From NCBI RefSeq assembly GCF_000006565.2, contig NC_031468.1, positions 1,884,747 through 1,948,746 on the forward strand: a DNA stretch of 64,000 bases. Direction: 5' to 3'. The stretch is from Toxoplasma gondii ME49 (lineage: Eukaryota > Apicomplexa > Conoidasida > Eucoccidiorida > Sarcocystidae). Below the pieces are notes generated by a model, which saw only the letters and a program-made list of their open reading frames with translations, made no database searches and had not been told where the DNA came from. The stretch's first letter is position 1. The number at the start of each line of letters is the position of its first letter. The position numbers and the translations under genes were made by a program. Of this stretch, positions 59,083-64,000 are shown in pieces.

Positions 59083-59850
59083 GTGGGGAATGCACAGGCC
59101 GGTCGTGTCCCACATGGACTTCGGCTGTTACTGTCGGTGTCCGCTGGAGCCAGTGTGGCGCACCGGATCGCCGGTCCGGAGTTGCGAACACTAGCAAGAG
59201 CCGCAATGTCAAACGTACGCTCGTCACGCTTGGCCGCATAGAGCGGCAGGAGAACAGTCGTCTCGCACAATAGTTCAGACCGCGTGTTCATCAGACATTC
59301 ACTGCTCCTGATGCTGCGCTTGAGTTTTCGTTCTCTCTGGCCATCGTGTCTCCTAGTGCATCACATACTTTGTTCGTGTTGTGCCGGGTCGCAGGGATGG
59401 GTACCAGCATGGGCGTGGGTGCCACGTCGTGATCGATTGGCTTCGCGTGTTGCTTGCACGCGAACGCATTGTCGTACGATCGTCAACTCTCGATGTTGGG
59501 GTGGACTACCGCTTCTATTTATTCCTTCGTAATCTGTTTGCCATCATTGGTTCTGGAACATGGTTGGAGGAGGCTCCGAATCGTAGGGCGGACAGACATG
59601 ACCCGAGGGCGCCTCTTCAGGCGTAGAAGCGACGTGGAGTCTGGTGCATATCAGAGATTCCTGTATTCGCTTGATACGCCTTTACTCCTTTATGGCGTTA
59701 CTTGAAGGCTATGGCGCGACTGACGGGCAGCTAGACCGTGCCTCGGTACTGGCCGATTTGTCGCGGTGGCGAGGTTGTATGATTACCCACGCTCGATGAC
59801 TATGGCGAATCGTGGCATTGCTTCACAGGCAGTAGGCATATGTGGGAGGT
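59083..59850 (+). repeat. Array block S, copy 1
   Basis: Near-identical to 60652-61427 at an offset of about 1570 bp (one monomer). Confidence 0.88.
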
Positions 59851-60651
59851 GTGACAGCAGCCGGATCGGAGGCCGTTCCATGACGGAGGCAGTGAAGTAG
59901 AGGCGGCTGTTAATTTCTTCAATCAAGGGATTCTTCTCTCCCCGTCAGCTGGAATCCTTGAAGCTACACGAGAACACCTGCACTCGTTTCAACGTCTATG
60001 CAGCGGGGTGATGGCTCGAACGAGGGTTCGTGCCATGGGCCTCCATGGTTGACCAAAGGCTGTGTATGACCTGCGTTCTCTATTCGGAGTCGCCGTCCCA
60101 GTTGTTGGGCTCTGCAGGGCCCTCGGTCTCTTCAGTCGGCAGGCAGGCGGCAACGCTGTATTGGTCAGTGAGTGAACAATACATCGACCACGTCACACGC
60201 CGTATTTTTACACGGCGACCAGGAATAATGCCGACGAAGCAAGATCGGAGGATGCCTATGGATTCAGCCGAACATGGATTGGTCGGCAACCTGGTCCGAG
60301 TGAGTCTGTCGCTTTGGTTCGTTTAGCCTGAAACGGTAGGTCGACGCATGAGTGGAGATTGACGTCAGGGTCCAAGGCAACGATTTGGTCGCAGTCGCGA
60401 AGCGGAGCGAATGAACAACGATGCCGAGTCCTTCCTCTCAGGGTTGCGACTGGGGAGGTCGATGGTGTCGACACAGTGTTGATTTCCGAGTGTAAGGTGG
60501 GCTGGCCTGTGGCAGGCATTTATGGCTGTCGACCCGTTTGGTCGAGCTGTCGTTCTCTCCATGGCTTTTTTGTCGCAGAGACGCGCATTCCATTAGGTGG
60601 AGGAAGTACGCAACCGCCATGCGGCGTTCAGGGGACGCGTCCACAAGGCCT

Positions 60652-61427
60652 TGGGGGAATGCACAGGCCTGTCGTGTCCCACATGGACTTCGGCTGTTAC
60701 TGTCGGTGTCCTCTGAAGCAAGTGTGGCGCACCGGATCGCCGGTCCGGAGTTGCGAACACTAGCAAGAGCCGCAATGTCAAACGTACGCTCGTCACGCTT
60801 GGCCGCATAGAGCGGCAGGAGAACAGTCGTCTCGCACAATAGTTCAGACCGCGTGTTCATCAGGCATTCACTGCTCCTGATGCTGCGCTTGAGTTTTCGT
60901 TCTCTCTGGCCATCGTGTCTCCTAGTGCATCACATACTTTGTTCGTGTTGTGCCGGGTCGCAGGGATGGGTACCAGCATGGACGTGGGTGCCACGTCGTG
61001 ATCGATTGGCTTCGCGTGTTGCTTGCACGTGAACGCATTGTCGTATGCTCGTCAACTCTCGATGATGGGGTGGACTACCGCTTCTATTTATTGGTTCGTA
61101 ATCTGTTTTCCATCGTTGGTGCTGGAACATTGTTGGAGGAGGCGCCGAATCGTCGGGCGGACAGACATGACCCGAGGGCGCCTCTTCAGGCGTAGAAGCG
61201 ACGTGGAGTCTGGTGCATATCAGAGATTCCTGTATTCGCTTGATACGCATTTACTCCTTTATGGCGTTACTTGAAGGCTATGGCGCGACTGAGGGACGGG
61301 CCGCTAGACCGTGCCTCGGTACTGGAGGTGCCGATTTGTCGCGGTGGCGAGGTTGTATGATTACCCACGCTCGACGACTATGGCGAATCGTGGCATTGCT
61401 TCACAGGCAGTAGGCATATATGGGAGG
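60652..61427 (+). repeat. Array block S, copy 2
   Basis: Copy of 59083-59850; differences include small insertions near 61297 and 61327. Confidence 0.88.
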
Positions 61428-61569
61428 TCTGGTGGAGCTCGGATCCAAACGTGTTCCGCAAGAGAGGTAGTGAATCGGGGTAGCTTACATTCGCGTCAAC
61501 CAAGGGGTCGTTCATGCCACGTCAGTGGCAACGATCGATACCCTGTGACGACAGCTGTGCTAGTTTGAT

Positions 61570-62115
61570 CTTCCGGTAGCGGAAGGTATGGCGCGAACGA
61601 GGCTATGTGCCATGGAGCTGCCTGCTGGTAAAACTGAGAGCGACACAAATGATAAGTAAAGGAAGCTGTGGTCGCCGTGCGTCCAATATGACGCTGCAAT
61701 TCCAGTCGACGAGCACTACTGCATCTCGGCAGCTGTAACTAGGGGTGAGGCGAGAATTGTTCATCATGGACAGCGTGAAGAGTAGCTGAACTACGTCACA
61801 GAGCAATCTTCGGATGGGGAACGGGTACACTCACCAACGCCGTACAGCATGAACGGCTGCGCATAGCCTGTGTCACATTTGAGCGTGTTCACAGCGTGGT
61901 CTCAGCGATTCCTCCTTGTTTGTTGCTTAAGGCCGAAGTTGTAAGTGAACGAAACTCTGGCTTCTGACGTCCCATTATGAATCACATCTCTGGGTGCGCT
62001 GGCCAAGCACAGCGCGTGCGGGTTGAATGCCAGAGGCGGTGACCTCAAAACAACAACTGCTGAGGTTGATGGCGTTGACACAATATGATTTCTGGAGCGT
62101 AAAAAAGGCATACAG
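61570..62115 (+). repeat. Array block C, copy 2
   Basis: Copy of 49019-49563. Confidence 0.9.
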
Positions 62116-62403
62116 GTACCAGACAGTGCTGACAGTGGACCGGTCCGTCAGGTCTTGCCTTTATTTAAGGTACTTTGGTCGATAAACTGCGACAATTTTC
62201 AGCTGCAACGAGTGCGCATTCGTCACGAAGCGATCACTGAAGTCATAAACCAAGAAGGGAATATGCAGCGCCATTGTGTCACAGGCCGCCACTCGGTTGC
62301 AGCGGATAACGTCTTTGGGTGCTATGCGTGTCACCGCGTAGCACAGCTTCCGCCTCCTCACCAACAGGATCGGTGTATTGAGTTGCCCGTCTGTTAGGGT
62401 AGT

Positions 62404-62964
62404 GCCACAGGCATACCCTTGGGGTCCCGATGAACAGTCGAGAAGACAGGGCGCTGACAGCTGTTCCTGGTGTTGCCATTGAGTGTGTCGTTCTCTCCCC
62501 CACTGAGTGTCCTTGGTGCCACAGGGACGCGTTATGTTCCGGTCCTAAGGGGAGGGCGATTCACGTTTGGGTGGTTGGCTATCTCTTTCGGGTCCACATT
62601 GTTTATGGTCGACGTGCGGGCGGGCGGTCCGTTAACCCCCAGGGATCCTCTGCCTCGAGTCACCTGTGCCGGCGGCAGGCTTGCCTATGGGCGCCCAGCT
62701 ATAGAGGCTAGCTCGGGTGTAGGCGCGTGTGTCTATGAGCGTAAGCATGTTCTCGTGGTACGGTGTATCCCCCGCGAGTATCTGGCCGACTGAGATATTC
62801 GAGGACTAGTGAGTTTACTCGGTACAGTTGGACCACATGTTGATGTCAGTTTAACGTGGTGGCTGTCATTCTGGTCGTTTAGCCTGAGAGCACGTGGTTC
62901 TTGGAGAACTCGACTTTTAGTGAAGGAGTGACGCTCGCGTCACTGTCTCTTCTTGACGCATATG
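62404..62964 (+). repeat. Array block T, copy 2
   Basis: Copy of 51320-51880. Confidence 0.85.
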
Positions 62965-63299
62965 ACTAATTGTGGGCTGGCTTCGCAGGGTTTAGGCATG
63001 TCTTAGAAAGGCTTATGAGAGTCGGATTCGAGCGAATGTTGCTACGACGGCAGAGAATGCGGGGCAGCTTTCATTCTCGTCAACAAAGTGTCTCCTCTCC
63101 TTACGTCAGTGAGAGTCTTCACTGCAATGCAAATGCAGCTGCACTCGTTTGCTCCTCTAGACAGCGGGAGGAGGGCTCGAGGGGGGAGTGTGTCGTGGTC
63201 CTCCATAGTTGAAGAAGGTCTGTGCATGGTCCGCATTTTCCATTCAACGTAGCGGTTCCAGCCGATGCGCCCTGCAGGGCCCCCGTCGCTTGAGTCCCG

Positions 63300-64000
63300 C
63301 GGCATGCAACATTGATGTATCGGGGAGTGCGTGGCCAATCCCTCGACTTCGTCACAATATACTGTATTACTGGGTGAAGAAGGGTGATGCCGACGCGGCG
63401 AATCGTGGAAGGCTGCGCCCCGTTTCACTCGTACTTGGATTCGCTGAGTGAGTCGTCCAAGCGAGCCTTTCGATTTTGTTCGTGTAGCCTGCAAGAGACG
63501 GGCAGACGCGTGTGACCAGCCGCCGGCCTCGAGGTCGCAACTGGGTACGTCGAGGACATCAACACCGTACTCGCATCCAAGCATAGGGAGGACAGACTGA
63601 TGGCAGGCGCTAATGAGTGCGGACCCGTTCGACGGTGCGTGTCTTCATTCGCCGCGTTTCATTAGATACACTGCGGACTCCCTCAGCTGCAAAAAGTGCG
63701 TATTCGTCATGAAGCGTTCATTGACGGCATCAACCAAGAAGGGAATATACAGCGCCGTTGCGTCACACGCCACGACTCAGCTGCAGCGGATAACGTCTTT
63801 GGGTGCTATCCGTGTCACCGCGTAGCACCGCTTCCGCCTCCTCACCAACAGGATCGGTGTAATGATTTGCCCGTCTGTTAGGGTAGTGCCACAGGCAGAC
63901 CTTTGGGGTCCCGATGAACAGTCGAGAAGAAAGGGCGCTGACGACTGTTCCTGGTGTTGCCATTGCGGTTGCGGTTCCCTCGCCCATTGAGTGTCCTTGG
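63300..64000 (+). repeat. Array block U, copy 2 (cut by window end)
   Basis: Copy of 56979-57679; similarity continues to the last base of the window. Confidence 0.9.

Larger units (their letters stand above)
48800..64000 (+). repeat. Tandem array, monomer about 1.53-1.58 kb, about ten units, runs off the window
   Basis: The landmark GCAGCGG (in context CTTGTAGGCAGCGGGAGG) recurs near 53776, 55303, 56844, 58429, 60000, 61578 and 63160, with steps of 1527, 1541, 1585, 1571, 1578 and 1582 bp. A weaker copy near 49026 is three monomers before 53776. A second landmark, the GCGCATTCGTCAC family, recurs near 49671, 50396, 51132, 52836, 54388, 55916, 57381, 59041, 60585, 62218 and 63702. A third, around CAGTAGGCATATGTGGG, lies near 48856, 53611, 58258, 59829, 61411 and 62992. 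Neighbouring units are mostly well diverged, while near-identical blocks recur at distances from 0.73 to 12.6 kb. No tRNA, rRNA, telomere repeat or recognisable protein was found. Confidence 0.85.

Noticed and set aside
49661..63881. A frame of about 61 codons (with CVTRRHSAAADN and PPPHQQDRC) open in many array units
   Set aside because: Copies are young or converted, so shared frames are expected. More diverged units shift or break the frame, and there is no signal, domain or splice support.
48800..64000. CRISPR array or rDNA repeat
   Set aside because: The monomer is about 1.5 kb without short direct repeats and unique spacers, and no rRNA sequence is recognisable; the setting is eukaryotic.

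Overview
The window reads as nuclear DNA of a tissue-cyst-forming coccidian apicomplexan (Toxoplasma gondii or a close relative such as Hammondia or Neospora). The evidence is short GT-AG-bounded exons in long introns, Ser/Asp/Glu-rich low-complexity protein inserts, an ATG12 without its terminal glycine, an organellar RimM with a very long targeting leader, WGAGACG-type promoter motifs, and frequent TGCATGC words. No bacterial-style operons are present. Genes were rebuilt exon by exon from splice signals, reading phase and recalled family motifs; no database was searched. || Layout. (1) 1-3147: no gene recognised, although the 3' end of the RimM gene should lie here. (2) 3148-8331, minus strand: a multi-exon gene for a probably apicoplast-targeted RimM (ribosome maturation factor) whose last visible exon adds a C2HC zinc-finger and acidic tail. 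A complete tRNA-Pro(AGG) gene sits inside one of its introns on the same strand. (3) 8332-10415: a head-to-head intergenic region. (4) 10416-15712, plus strand: ATG12, five exons, 681 codons, ending without glycine. (5) 15713-17867: convergent 3' intergenic region. (6) 17868-23716, minus strand: a complete ten-exon PRP18 (PRPF18) splicing-factor gene, 429 codons, with every exon phase matching. (7) 23717-29700: intergenic, with two WGAGACG motifs upstream of PRP18. (8) 29701-31209, plus strand: a three-exon gene for a small secreted single-membrane-span protein with an RRLAE (TEXEL-like) motif, probably a lineage-specific secreted family member. (9) About 31.7-64 kb: a gene-poor, G/T-skewed mosaic of repeats. 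The left part (about 32-48.8 kb) holds old, diverged units of roughly 3 kb plus two young duplications. The right part (about 48.8-64 kb and beyond) is a tandem array with a monomer of about 1.53-1.58 kb, overwritten by near-identical segmental copies of 0.5-1 kb. || How the parts relate. RimM (organellar 30S maturation) and ATG12 (partner of ATG5 in ATG8 lipidation on the apicoplast membrane) both serve the apicoplast and diverge from one 2.1-kb region. PRP18 acts in the second step of splicing. The secreted-protein gene lies next to the repeat field, a setting typical of fast-evolving coccidian secreted families.
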